Origin: Acetobacter lovaniensis
Lineage (GTDB): Bacteria > Pseudomonadota > Alphaproteobacteria > Acetobacterales > Acetobacteraceae
NCBI RefSeq assembly: GCF_014207635.1
Contig: NZ_JACHIE010000007.1
Location: 62,001 to 126,000, forward strand
Direction of reading: 5' to 3'
DNA: 64,000 nt
The position numbers and the translations under genes are program-made. The notes under the pieces are model-generated. The model ran no database searches. It saw only the letters and a list, made by a program, of their open reading frames with translations, and was not told the origin of the DNA. This document shows, one piece after another, positions 35,589 through 43,408 of the stretch. The first letter of the stretch is position 1. The number at the start of each line of letters is the position of its first letter.

Positions 35589-35620
35589 GGCGGAAAGTTT
35601 TCTTTCCGCCGTTCTGTTTT
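35589..35620 (+). terminator. Intrinsic terminator of the M16 protease gene
   Basis: GGCGGAAAG (35589-35597) and CTTTCCGCC (35602-35610) form a perfect 9-bp stem with a TTTT loop, followed by GTTCTGTTTT. It lies between convergent genes and can also serve the outer-membrane protein gene to the right. Confidence 0.85.
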
Positions 35621-35635
35621 GTATTGCATTAAGTA

Positions 35636-36703
35636 TTAGAAGACACTGTTAAACGCAATCTGGGGCGAGACGTTAAAACCCGTGTTGTGGCCAGCAAAAT
35701 AAGTGGATACACCCGCAATAATCCCAAAGCGGGGGGACCAGCTATACTCAATGGCAGGAGCAATCAGCCAGTCACCGGAGGGCGAGGCTACGGTGTCAAC
35801 CTTTTTGCCCGTGGCGGTTGTGCCCCGTAAATGGGAGCCGTTGGACCAGTCCCGTGCAAGATCAAGGGCCAGAACCCATTTCTGGTTAATGCCGAACTCG
35901 AGCGAAAAACCACTCTCGCCATACATGCCCGGCTGTGCCCTGCCTTTAAAACCTGCTGATGTGCCATAGCTGGTTACGTCATGCAGGTGTGCGGTTGTGA
36001 CCGCACGCCGGAAGGTGCTCCATACCCGCAACCGTAGCTCATGCTGGCCGGGCAGGGTGTAGGTGGATTGTTCTGTTAACGCCAGCCGAAAGGTATAGGT
36101 CCCAGCGCCCACACCATCCTGCGCGCGGCCCAGCCTGTTATAATCCCCCGTAGGCATCGCCATGCCCGCAAAAACGCTCAGGGCGGGTATGTAGCGTTTG
36201 GGGTCTGCATCCACATAACGCCACATCAGGTCCACGGGCAGGTCACCAAACTTTAAACCGCTGCTGGTATTGTTCCCCTTTTTCCAGCGGTACTCGATCA
36301 CGGGTGTCAACTGGATACTGATGGCATCCGTGATCGCGTATTTATACAGGGTGAAGTTACTGACCGTCTTTTGCCTTGGATGCAGCGGTTGGCTGACACC
36401 ATTGCTGTTAAACTGCCCCACCGGCTGGCTGTAGGTCATGTAAGGTTCCCACGCGATCATGCCCTTTTGGGTCATGGCTCCCGACGGGGAGACAAGGGAA
36501 CCAGTGTACCACTGGGGTTTTTCCGCCTGCATGCTCTGGCCCTGTGTGGCTGTGGTGCTGTTTGCATCCGCCGCCCAGGTCGGCGTGGCGGCCATGGCAA
36601 GAACTGGCACGCCAAGGGTTGCAGGTAAACGCCAGTGCATGGAGCCGTACAGACAGGTGCGGGCAAAAAGCCGCTTTGCATGCTGTATCAGGGATACGCT
36701 CAT
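35636..36703 (-). CDS. Outer-membrane beta-barrel transporter-like protein (MetA-pathway-of-phenol-degradation type)
   Basis: This protein of about 355 residues has a signal peptide ending ATPTWA and a mature chain rich in alternating aromatic/polar strands. It ends in phenylalanine (FNSVF), typical of outer-membrane barrels. MIAWEPYMTYSQPVGQFN, DLPVDLMWRYVD, FAGMAMPTGDY and WLIAPAIEYSWSPRFGIIAGVSTYFAG suggest the Phenol_MetA_deg-type transporter family; the specific cargo is unknown. Starts at 36703 (MSVSLIQHAK), 36640 (MHWRLPATLG, the most compact signal peptide) and 36841 are possible. A weak promoter-like TATAAG lies at 36851-36856 on this strand. Confidence 0.8.
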   Translation of the reverse strand: MSVSLIQHAKRLFARTCLYGSMHWRLPATLGVPVLAMAATPTWAADANSTTATQGQSMQAEKPQWYTGSLVSPSGAMTQKGMIAWEPYMTYSQPVGQFNSNGVSQPLHPRQKTVSNFTLYKYAITDAISIQLTPVIEYRWKKGNNTSSGLKFGDLPVDLMWRYVDADPKRYIPALSVFAGMAMPTGDYNRLGRAQDGVGAGTYTFRLALTEQSTYTLPGQHELRLRVWSTFRRAVTTAHLHDVTSYGTSAGFKGRAQPGMYGESGFSLEFGINQKWVLALDLARDWSNGSHLRGTTATGKKVDTVASPSGDWLIAPAIEYSWSPRFGIIAGVSTYFAGHNTGFNVSPQIAFNSVF

Positions 36704-37116
36704 GGGGGCGTATGTTGCCCTGTCCCTGCCCGGCAAGTCTGCCAGTGCTGGTCCGGCTTTGTGCCCGCATGGGCGCTTGTGTGCGGCTTTGACTGCGCCA
36801 GTGGGCACGATGGTGGAAAACGGGGAGGGGGGCGCAGTCATTCAGCCAACCTTATAGGAACACTGTTTTGTAATGGAACTGTGTCGGTTGCCCTGAATTG
36901 TCGCGGGTGTAAAGATACTTACGGGGTCAAATTGAGTGTATCGGCAGGGTGTCTGGTTTTGTTGTTTGCGCTGTAGTCTTGGTGTATCCGCAATTTTGGA
37001 GGTGTTTTCCTTATTTTGTGGTAATTTTGACTTTCAATACATTTTGGAATCAAAACATTTTCTGTGCTGTACTGGATGTGGTCAATCTGGCAGCGGATTA
37101 TGCTGCACATGTTGCC
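36704..37116. other. Intergenic region without a supported gene
   Basis: This stretch of about 410 bp upstream of the outer-membrane protein gene is AT-richer than its surroundings at 36870-37080. Short frames on both strands (63 codons at most in the AT-rich part) have no ribosome-binding site or protein-like composition. It probably holds the promoter and a leader of the outer-membrane protein gene and the 3' end of dinB. Confidence 0.5.
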
Positions 37117-38196
37117 TTATGGCAGCAGGGAAAGCTGACGGTCTGCCGCAGGCTGTCCCGCTACACTCAGCCCGGCAAGCGATATGCCCAAAAGCCGGAC
37201 AGGCTTGGCAAGGGGGAGCAGGGGGGCCAGCAGCCGGTTCCCGGCGTCTCGCAAGGCGGCTTCGTTCTGGATGGGATGGGGGAAGGACTGGCTGCGCGTC
37301 AGTTGTGTAAAATCCGAATGGCGGAGTTTGAGTGTGACCGTGCGCCCGCTGATCTCGCGCTTAAGGCAGCCAGCCCAGACCAGCGTTACAAGTTTGTCCA
37401 TCGCCTGTTCCAGCTCGGGGGTGGCATGCAGGTCCTGTAAAAAGGTTGTTTCTTTTCCAAGGGATTTTCTTGGTCTGTTGGGTTCAACAGGTCGGTTGTC
37501 CACGCCGCGGGCAATGCCATGGTAAAACGTGGCGGCCTTGCCAAAATGGTGTTTGAGAATATCCAGAGCACAGGCGCGCAGGTCTGCCCCGGTATGAATG
37601 CCCAGACTGTTCATGCGTCGGGCCGTGGCCGGGCCTATGCCGTGGAAGGTGCCAACTGGCAGAGGTGCTACAAAAGCCTCCCCCTTGCCTGGTGGAATAA
37701 CAAACAGACCGTTGGGTTTGCGGTAGTCCGATGCCAGTTTGGCCAGAAATTTGTTGTAGGAGATCCCGGCCGAGGCGGTTAGCCCGGTCTGTTCAAAAAT
37801 GCTGGCCCGGATTTCCTCCGCAATGGCGGTGGCGGAGGCACGGCGGAGCAAGGGCTGGGTGATGTCCAGATAAGCCTCATCCAGCGAGAGCGGCTGAACA
37901 AGGGATGTATAGCGCGAAAAAATGGCGTGAATCTGGGCCGATACAGCTCTGTAGGCCTCAAACCTTGGGGGAACAAAAATCAGTTCGGGGCATTTGCGCC
38001 GCGCAATCAGGGAGGGCATGGCAGAGCGCACGCCAAATTTGCGGGCTTCGTAACTGGCGGCGGCTACAACGCCACGTTCCTGGCAATGGCCAACGGCAAC
38101 CGGTTGCCCTTTAAGGGCCGGGTTGTCGCGTTGTTCGACCGACGCATAAAATGCATCCATGTCGATGTGGATAATGCGGCGTATGGGCGTAGGCAT
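37117..38196 (-). CDS. dinB: DNA polymerase IV (Y family)
   Basis: This 359-residue translesion polymerase carries the palm motifs DMDAFYASVEQ with the metal aspartate near the N-terminus and SLDEAYLDIT with the catalytic Asp-Glu. Other features are the GVVAAASYEARKFGVRSAM fingers segment, SAGISYNKFLAKLASDYRKPNG, and the helix-hairpin-helix GIGPATARRMNSLGI. The C-terminus is shorter than some and no clear QLxLF beta-clamp motif is seen; the end, ADRQLSLLP, may serve that role. A LexA-type site lies 36 bp upstream, so it should be SOS-induced. Confidence 0.95.
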   Translation of the reverse strand: MPTPIRRIIHIDMDAFYASVEQRDNPALKGQPVAVGHCQERGVVAAASYEARKFGVRSAMPSLIARRKCPELIFVPPRFEAYRAVSAQIHAIFSRYTSLVQPLSLDEAYLDITQPLLRRASATAIAEEIRASIFEQTGLTASAGISYNKFLAKLASDYRKPNGLFVIPPGKGEAFVAPLPVGTFHGIGPATARRMNSLGIHTGADLRACALDILKHHFGKAATFYHGIARGVDNRPVEPNRPRKSLGKETTFLQDLHATPELEQAMDKLVTLVWAGCLKREISGRTVTLKLRHSDFTQLTRSQSFPHPIQNEAALRDAGNRLLAPLLPLAKPVRLLGISLAGLSVAGQPAADRQLSLLP

Positions 38197-38231
38197 GGCT
38201 CGGCCACTATGGCATGAACCGCACCAATATG

Positions 38232-38246
38232 GAACAGAAAGAGAAC
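38232..38246 (-). promoter_or_regulatory. LexA-binding site (alphaproteobacterial SOS box) of dinB
   Basis: The plus strand reads GAAC-AGAAAGA-GAAC, which on the dinB strand is the direct repeat GTTC-N7-GTTC, the known alphaproteobacterial LexA operator. It lies 36-50 bp upstream of the dinB start codon, where it would cover the promoter. Confidence 0.8.
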
Positions 38247-38301
38247 AATTTTTACGGGCTCATTCCCGCGCAGTTCTCTGGCTATGGTGTGCCTGGCAGG
38301 T

Positions 38302-38901
38302 TTAACCTGGGGTGTGTTGTGCAAAATTGCGGCGTGGTGGCGCATAACGCCACGAATGGGCGATGCTCATATCCAGATCATGCCAGCGCGCGACTGAAAG
38401 GGCTGCGGTTGCTGGGTAGGCGGCACGGCTGATGTGCGGCATGGTTACGGGCTGCTGCAAAGGGCGCGCCGCATGGTGGGAGAGCCAGTAGCCCGCTCCC
38501 GCAAGGCATGCGCCCAGAGTGGTCAGGGCCGCCACCATGCGCTGGCGCAGGCGCGCAAAGGGGAGCAGGGGGCTCAGCAGGGCCTGCATGTCCGTTTCCC
38601 GCTCATTCTGTGCGGCTTCGGTGGCGAGGAGAAGATTATACTCGGTGTCGGTCACGGCCAGTGTGCTGCCTGCGCAAATATCCAGTGCGGGCATTTCATG
38701 CGCGGCCATGTCGGTTAGCGCATCCTGAAAAGCCTGGGAGACAGCCATGAACTCCTGCCGGAAGCAGGGCAGGAACAGGCTGCCCGATGCACCGGGCGCT
38801 GCCCCGCAGGGGGGAGGGGCTCCAGCAAGGCGGCGAATGGTCCACAGGGTCAGCCGTTCACTTGCGGCAAGGTCGGTAAGATACACAGGTGTATGCTGCA
38901 T
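38302..38901 (-). CDS. Unknown protein with one membrane segment, downstream of a Fur-like site
   Basis: This 199-residue protein starts at MQHTPVYLTDLAASERLTLW (38901; an ATG at 38919 is an alternative). The middle is acidic and helical (FRQEFMAVSQAFQDALTDMA, ATEAAQNERETDMQALLSPLLPFARLRQR). One hydrophobic helix, MVAALTTLGACLAGAGYWL, at about residue 140 is followed by a proline/arginine-rich tail. It has no signal peptide, so it is likely a tail-side anchored membrane protein with a cytosolic N-terminus. A Fur-like operator lies 59 bp upstream. The family is not recognised; iron-related regulation is inferred from the operator only. Confidence 0.6.
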   Translation of the reverse strand: MQHTPVYLTDLAASERLTLWTIRRLAGAPPPCGAAPGASGSLFLPCFRQEFMAVSQAFQDALTDMAAHEMPALDICAGSTLAVTDTEYNLLLATEAAQNERETDMQALLSPLLPFARLRQRMVAALTTLGACLAGAGYWLSHHAARPLQQPVTMPHISRAAYPATAALSVARWHDLDMSIAHSWRYAPPRRNFAQHTPG

Positions 38902-38959
38902 GGCGTGATCCGGAGGCAACGCCTCCCTCCCTAGCTATCGGTCATGGAGGATTATTAAA

Positions 38960-38974
38960 TGAGAATCACTCTTA
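38960..38974. promoter_or_regulatory. Fur-box-like operator
   Basis: TGAGAATCACTCTTA is a 7-1-7 arrangement in which five of seven arm positions are palindromic. With its flanks it closely resembles the classic Fur site core (AATGAGAATCATTCTCA type). It is 59 bp upstream of the leftward unknown gene and 92 bp upstream of pyrD. Confidence 0.55.
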
Positions 38975-39065
38975 GTTGCAAGTAAAACTTTGAACAATAA
39001 TCGTGTGCTCACGGGGCTGGTTTTTTCTCTTTCCTTAGGGGGCGGCTTGGGGCAGTACAAAGGGC

Positions 39066-40139
39066 ATGTCAGTGCTAGCATCCCTCTCCCTGCCGTTTGT
39101 GCGCAAACTTGACCCCGAAAAAGCGCATGAGCTTGCCATAGATGCCCTTACGCTGGGCATTTCCGTCCCCTTCAAGCGCCCCGAGGACGACCCGGCCCTT
39201 GCCACGCGCGCGCTGGGTCTGCGTTTTTCCAACCCCATTGGCATAGCCGCCGGGTTTGACAAGAACGCCCGCGTGCTGCGCCCGCTTGCCCGTTTGGGCT
39301 TCGGGTTTGTCGAGGCCGGGACCGTGACCCCCCGCCCGCAGCCGGGCAACCCCAAGCCGCGCCTGTTCCGGCTGGAGGAGGACCGGGCGGTTATCAACCG
39401 TATGGGGTTCAATAATCAGGGGATAGACCGCTTTGCCGTGCGCCTTGCGCGCCTGACCCGGCCGCTGCCATCTGGCAGGGCAGGGGGAGCCGGTGTGCCG
39501 GTGGGGGCCAATATTGGCATCAACAAAACCGGTGCGGACCCCGAGCGGGACTATCCGGCTCTTGTGGCGCGGGTCAAACCGTATGTGAATTACATTGTGC
39601 TCAATGTCTCTTCTCCCAATACGCCGGGTCTGCGCGGGTTGCAGGATGCGGCAAAGCTCAAGGGGATTCTGGACGCCATTGCAGCGCGTCACCCCGAACG
39701 CCCGCCCCTGCTGGTCAAGCTGGCCCCGGATCTGGAAGACGATGCCATTGCCCCTATTGTGGAAGCTGCAATTCAGGGTGGTGTGCAGGGGTTGATCATC
39801 AACAACACCACACTGGCCCGTCCCGATAGCCTGCGTAGCCCGCACAAGGGCGAATCCGGTGGGCTTTCCGGCCGTCCGCTGGCCGCCCGCTCGACCCAGA
39901 TGCTGCGGCTGGTCGCCAATATTGCCGCAGGCCGTCTGGCTCTTGTTTCCTGCGGGGGGATCGAGAGCGGGCAGGATATTCTGGACCGCATCCGCCTTGG
40001 GGCTGATCTGGTGCAGGTTTACACGGCCTTCGCTTATGAAGGGCCAGCCCTTATTGCCCGCCTCAAGCGGGAGATGCTTCAGATCATGCGCGCGCAAGGC
40101 ATAGAAGCGCTTGATGATGTGCGTGGGGTGGACCTGTGA
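39066..40139 (+). CDS. pyrD: Dihydroorotate dehydrogenase (quinone), class 2
   Basis: This 357-residue flavoenzyme of pyrimidine synthesis oxidises dihydroorotate and passes electrons to ubiquinone at the inner membrane. The N-terminal helices (LPFVRKLDPEKAHELAIDAL) form the quinone tunnel of class 2 enzymes. FMN/substrate motifs are FSNPIGIAAGFDKNA, FVEAGTVTPRPQPGNPKPRLFRL, NRMGFNNQG, the catalytic-serine region LNVSSPNTPGLR, LLVKLAPDLEDD and GGLSGRPL. It overlaps the next gene by 4 bp and heads a three-gene operon. Confidence 0.96.
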   Translation: MSVLASLSLPFVRKLDPEKAHELAIDALTLGISVPFKRPEDDPALATRALGLRFSNPIGIAAGFDKNARVLRPLARLGFGFVEAGTVTPRPQPGNPKPRLFRLEEDRAVINRMGFNNQGIDRFAVRLARLTRPLPSGRAGGAGVPVGANIGINKTGADPERDYPALVARVKPYVNYIVLNVSSPNTPGLRGLQDAAKLKGILDAIAARHPERPPLLVKLAPDLEDDAIAPIVEAAIQGGVQGLIINNTTLARPDSLRSPHKGESGGLSGRPLAARSTQMLRLVANIAAGRLALVSCGGIESGQDILDRIRLGADLVQVYTAFAYEGPALIARLKREMLQIMRAQGIEALDDVRGVDL

Positions 40140-41011
40140 GCACCATCACAGACTGGTCACTTCCCCAGATTGCCGGGCTGGAAGCGCTGTCTGATCGGTA
40201 TGATGGCTACATCATAGACCTGTGGGGCACCGTGCATGATGGCGTAAACCCTTATCCCGGCGCTCTGGAATGCCTGCATGCACTCCGTAATGCGGGCAAA
40301 CGGGTTGTCATGCTTTCCAACGCGCCCCGGCCTGCTGCGGTGATTGCCACCCAGTTGGAAGGGTTTGGCGTGGACCGTGCCCTTTATAACGGGGTCATGA
40401 CCAGTGGGCAGGAAACCCATCGCCAGATGAAGGAGAAGGCAGACCCGTGGTTTGCCAGCCTTGGCCACAAGGTGCTCCATATTGGCGGTGTGCATGATCT
40501 GGGTCTGTACGAGGGGCTGAACATCCGGCGCGTAACAGAGTTGGAACGGGCTGATTTTGTGATGAACACAGGGCCGGATCTGGAGCGGGGCGTTGCAACG
40601 CTGGACCCCTACCTGCCCGAACTGCGCGCCTGCCTTGCCCGAAACCTGCCCATGATCTGCGCCAACCCCGACAAGGTGGTGGTCAAAGGGGGGAACCGGC
40701 AGATCTGTGCTGGTGCTCTGGCTGCGTTTTATGCCGAGCAGGGTGGGGATGTCCGCTGGATTGGCAAGCCATACCCCGGTGTGTACCAGCCCGTGTTTGA
40801 TATGCTGGACGTGCCCCGCACACGTATTCTGGCCATTGGGGATGCGTTGGGGACAGACATCAGGGGGGCTGCCGCCGTGGGTGTGGACAGCCTGTGGATT
40901 CTGGGCGGCATTCATCAGGAAATGGTGGGCAATGACATGGCTCTGGCCACGGCCGAGGCTCAGGCGGCTGGTCTGCGGCCAACGGCTGCGGTGCACAGGT
41001 TGGTATGGTAA
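40136..41011 (+). CDS. HAD-superfamily class IIA hydrolase (TIGR01459 type)
   Basis: This 291-residue protein has HAD motif I DLWGTVHDGVNPYPGALECL in variant form: the first aspartate is kept (IIDLWGT), giving DxWGT rather than DxDGT. It also has VVMLSNAPRP (motif II), KGGNRQ, and KPYPGVYQPVFDMLD with AIGDALGTDIRGAAAVGVDSL (motif IV). The class IIA cap lies between. The alphaproteobacterial family is uncharacterised; relatives dephosphorylate sugar phosphates or nucleotides. The GTG start overlaps the pyrD stop. Confidence 0.88.
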   Translation: MSTITDWSLPQIAGLEALSDRYDGYIIDLWGTVHDGVNPYPGALECLHALRNAGKRVVMLSNAPRPAAVIATQLEGFGVDRALYNGVMTSGQETHRQMKEKADPWFASLGHKVLHIGGVHDLGLYEGLNIRRVTELERADFVMNTGPDLERGVATLDPYLPELRACLARNLPMICANPDKVVVKGGNRQICAGALAAFYAEQGGDVRWIGKPYPGVYQPVFDMLDVPRTRILAIGDALGTDIRGAAAVGVDSLWILGGIHQEMVGNDMALATAEAQAAGLRPTAAVHRLVW

Positions 41012-41418
41012 CACCCGTGCAGCCAGCGGTTGGGTGTGGCGCGTTTATTCTGCGAGATGGCTGTCTGCTGCTGATCCGGCGGGTCAAGGCGCCAGAGGCC
41101 GGGTGCTGGGGTTTACCCGGTGGCAAGGTGGACCTGTTCGAAACTGCAGCACAGGCCGCCATGCGTGAAGTGCGTGAAGAAGTGGGGCTGGAACTGCAAC
41201 CCGGCCCCCTCCTGTGCGTGGTGGACCAGATTGACCGTGCCGCAGGCACACATTGGGTGGCCCCGGTTTACAGGACAGGCCCCGTGCGGGGCGAACCCCA
41301 GCTATGCGAGCCCCATAAACATGATGGTCTGGGGTGGTTTGCCCTGAACGCCCTGCCACACCCGTTAACCACAGCCACACAGGTTGCCGTGCAGGCATTT
41401 AACACGCAGGCGGAATAG
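41005..41418 (+). CDS. NUDIX hydrolase (MutT-like)
   Basis: This 137-residue protein has a full Nudix box, GKVDLFETAAQAAMREVREEVGL, after CWGLPG and with the N-terminal VGCGAFILRDGCLLLIRRVKAPE. Its ATG overlaps the HAD gene by 7 bp, so it is third in the pyrD-HAD-NUDIX operon. The pairing of two phosphohydrolases with PyrD suggests a nucleotide or nucleotide-sugar housecleaning role, but this is inference. Confidence 0.9.
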   Translation: MVTPVQPAVGCGAFILRDGCLLLIRRVKAPEAGCWGLPGGKVDLFETAAQAAMREVREEVGLELQPGPLLCVVDQIDRAAGTHWVAPVYRTGPVRGEPQLCEPHKHDGLGWFALNALPHPLTTATQVAVQAFNTQAE

Positions 41419-41431
41419 ACCTTGCCACCAG

Positions 41432-41450
41432 CCACCGCAGGACGCGGTGG
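41432..41450. terminator. Stem-loop between convergent NUDIX and ymdB genes
   Basis: CCACCGC (41432-41438) and GCGGTGG (41444-41450) form a 7-bp GC stem with a 5-nt loop, extended by AGC/GCT. It lies between convergent stop codons. No T-run is present, so its efficiency as an intrinsic terminator is doubtful. Confidence 0.45.
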
Positions 41451-41480
41451 GCTGTGTCTGTGGCGGATATCTTTGGCGGT

Positions 41481-42296
41481 TCAGAAATCCGGCAGGGTCT
41501 GGGCCAGCAATCCCCCCTGTCGCAAGGGGGCGAGGCGGCGGGCCAGACCGGTTGCATCGTCCGTTTCCACCATAATGCCGCAGATCGTGGCCTCACCCTC
41601 GGAGGGTTGGAGCCGCTCGCCGGGCATTTTGCGCACAAAGCGGGCAACGGCGGGTTCCTTGGTCATGCCGATCACGCTGTTATAGTCCCCGCACATGCCA
41701 GCATCGGTCTGGAAGGCAGTGCCTGCGGCCAGAATACGGTGGTCTGCGGTGGGGGTGTGGGTATGGGTGCCTACAACAAGGGAGACCCTGCCATCGAGCA
41801 TATGGCCAAAAGCCCATTTTTCGCTGGTGGCTTCGGCATGGATATCCACCACAATGGCATGCACCGTGACCCCCATGCGGTGCTTGCCCAGCAATTCGTT
41901 GGTGCAGCGGAAGGGGTCGTCCAGCGGGTCCATGAACAGCCGCCCCATCACATTGACCACCAGCGCCTTGCGGCCATCGGCCAGCGCCACCACCACACTC
42001 CCCTGCCCCGGCGTTGCCGGGGGATAGTTGAGCGGGCGGATAATGCGGGGTTCGCCATCAATATGGCCGATCAGGTCGCGGCGGTCCCATGCGTGGTTGC
42101 CAAGAGTAATCACATCCACACCGCTTTGCAGCAGGGTTGTGGCAATGGCGGGGGACAGGCCAAAGCCGTGGCTTGCGTTTTCCGCATTGACCACCACAAG
42201 GTCCAGCCCAAGTTGCGTGCGCAGGCCACTCAGGCGGGAAAGAACGCCATCACGCCCGGTGCGGCCGACAATATCGCCCAAAAACAGAATTCTCAC
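41481..42296 (-). CDS. ymdB: YmdB-family metallophosphoesterase (TIGR00282)
   Basis: This 271-residue calcineurin-like phosphoesterase of the YmdB type acts on 2',3'-cyclic nucleotides in Bacillus. Metal-binding motifs are ILFLGDIVGRTGRDG (Asp), NAENASHGFGL, TLGNHAWDRRDL (Asn-His), IVDIHAEATSEKWAFGHMLDGRVSLVVGTHTHTPTAD and the late histidine pairs. The family is widespread; its role in Alphaproteobacteria is unknown. It starts at 42296, 33 bp after the 5-FTHF cyclo-ligase stop, and both run leftward, so they are probably cotranscribed. Confidence 0.93.
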   Translation of the reverse strand: MRILFLGDIVGRTGRDGVLSRLSGLRTQLGLDLVVVNAENASHGFGLSPAIATTLLQSGVDVITLGNHAWDRRDLIGHIDGEPRIIRPLNYPPATPGQGSVVVALADGRKALVVNVMGRLFMDPLDDPFRCTNELLGKHRMGVTVHAIVVDIHAEATSEKWAFGHMLDGRVSLVVGTHTHTPTADHRILAAGTAFQTDAGMCGDYNSVIGMTKEPAVARFVRKMPGERLQPSEGEATICGIMVETDDATGLARRLAPLRQGGLLAQTLPDF

Positions 42297-42329
42297 GCGT
42301 GGGTCTTTCTCACTGTGCAGGGGTGTGGG

Positions 42330-42914
42330 TTAGCCAAAACGAATAACCTCCTTTTCGGTTACAATACAGTTCAGGGGCTGGTCATGGGGGCCACGGGGGA
42401 GGTGCGCCACCTCCTGTGTGGAGGGAGCATAGCCTATGCTGGCGGCATGGGGCAGGGCCGCCAGTGTGCGGTCGTAATAACCACCGCCGTAACCAAGCCG
42501 GTTGCCCCTGCGGTCAAACCCCAGCAGGGGGACCAGCACAAGTGCAGGCTCCATAATCGGGCCATCGGGGTGGTGTGTGCCAAAGCGGCCCGCCAGCATG
42601 GTGGATTCGGGCTGCCACTGGCGAAAAACCAGCGGGGAGCCCCGCGCTGGTGTCTGGGGGAGCACAACGGTTTTACCCGCTTGCGCCAGAGCGTGGCAGA
42701 GCGGGCGCAGGTCCACCTCGTGCGGGAGTGGCCACACGCAGGCAATGGGGCCGGTGCTTGCGCGCAGCAAAGGCTCCAGCCGGTGGATAATTCCCCAATC
42801 CCGCGCATAATCCCGCGTGCGCATGGCTGCAAGGCATTCAACCCGCAGGTTTTTTTTGCGCTGCGCAATATCCGGCGGGTCATTACAGGGGGAAGGAATG
42901 TGCGGAGCCACCAT
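42330..42914 (-). CDS. fau: 5-formyltetrahydrofolate cyclo-ligase
   Basis: This protein of about 194 residues converts 5-formyl-THF to 5,10-methenyl-THF with ATP. Motifs are the N-terminal RKKNLRVECLAAMR, VWPLPHEVDLRPLCHALAQAGKTVVLP and the C-terminal nucleotide/folate segment LVPLLGFDRRGNRLGYGGGYYDRTLA. The start is uncertain: ATG 42914, GTG 42911 and TTG 42932 are all candidates, and all lie at or inside the 3' end of the 6S RNA gene. In many Proteobacteria this gene follows 6S RNA directly and is read through from it. ymdB follows. Confidence 0.92.
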   Translation of the reverse strand: MVAPHIPSPCNDPPDIAQRKKNLRVECLAAMRTRDYARDWGIIHRLEPLLRASTGPIACVWPLPHEVDLRPLCHALAQAGKTVVLPQTPARGSPLVFRQWQPESTMLAGRFGTHHPDGPIMEPALVLVPLLGFDRRGNRLGYGGGYYDRTLAALPHAASIGYAPSTQEVAHLPRGPHDQPLNCIVTEKEVIRFG

Positions 42915-43057
42915 GGACCGTGGGTCTTTCAACCTCCAGGACCTGCTAGTGCAGGTGGGCGCCGGGTAATGTGACCAGGGTCACAACAGAGCCAGCTCCC
43001 TAGGAAGTGCTTATCGGCCCAGGGGATGACTTGCCTCACGCGTCGGGCAGCCCCGCA
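42901..43057 (-). ncRNA. ssrS: 6S RNA
   Basis: Between zapA and the 5-FTHF cyclo-ligase gene, the classical 6S locus, the minus strand folds as 6S RNA. An 11-bp uninterrupted closing stem (with G-U pairs) joins 43046-43056 (GCGGGGCTGCC) to 42902-42912 (GGTGGCTCCGC). Inside are CCCCTGGGCCGATA, much like CCCCUGAGCCGAUA of E. coli 6S, then GGGAGCTGGCTCTG, an apical TGTGAC/GTCACA hairpin, CCCGGCGCCC, and an ACCTGC-ACTA-GCAGGT hairpin in the 3' part of the bubble. The length of about 157 nt is right. It would bind RNA polymerase holoenzyme. The 5' end overlaps the zapA stop and the 3' end the next gene start. Confidence 0.85.
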
Positions 43058-43404
43058 TCTTCTATGTAGGCGCGCTCCATCTCCGCTGCAAGAGATTCCG
43101 CAGTATCGGCCAGATCAGCCAGCCGGGTATTGGTCAGGGCCAGTTCCGCCCGCAGGCGTTCTGCGTCCAGGGCCGCCAGTACCGTGCTCTCTGGCACGCG
43201 GCTGCCTGACAGGTCCTGAATTTCGTCCGCCATCAGCAGTGCGGCCAGTACCAGCACGCGGCTTTCGCCGCTGAATCCCAGATTGCGGACCTGCTGCACA
43301 CGGCGTTCAACCTGATGCGCCATGGCCTGAACGTGGCGTTCCTGCCCGTTTTCGCACCCGACCGTATAGCTGTGACCGTTGATATTGACTGAAACAAGCG
43401 CCAT
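43036..43404 (-). CDS. zapA: Cell division protein ZapA
   Basis: This 122-residue protein promotes FtsZ ring assembly. The N-terminal domain has VSVNINGHSYTVGCENGQERHV and the following helices (MAHQVERRVQQVRNLGFSGESRVLVLAALLMADEIQDL) lead into a C-terminal coiled coil (LRAELALTNTRLADLADTAESLAAEME). It starts at 43404 with GGGAA about 12 bp upstream. Its last seven codons overlap the predicted 5' end of 6S RNA. The upstream coiled-coil gene ends 4 bp before it. Confidence 0.92.
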   Translation of the reverse strand: MALVSVNINGHSYTVGCENGQERHVQAMAHQVERRVQQVRNLGFSGESRVLVLAALLMADEIQDLSGSRVPESTVLAALDAERLRAELALTNTRLADLADTAESLAAEMERAYIEDAGLPDA

Positions 43405-43408
43405 GGGT

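Noticed and set aside
36919-37110. 63-codon frame in the AT-rich region left of dinB
   Set aside because: No ribosome-binding site, no homology-like pattern, and it lies in a region better explained as promoter and leader.
41454-42974. 506-codon open frame on the plus strand opposite ymdB and the cyclo-ligase gene
   Set aside because: It is antisense to two clear protein families and its translation is rich in His, Gly and Gln with no domain. Such long mirror frames are usual in GC-rich DNA.
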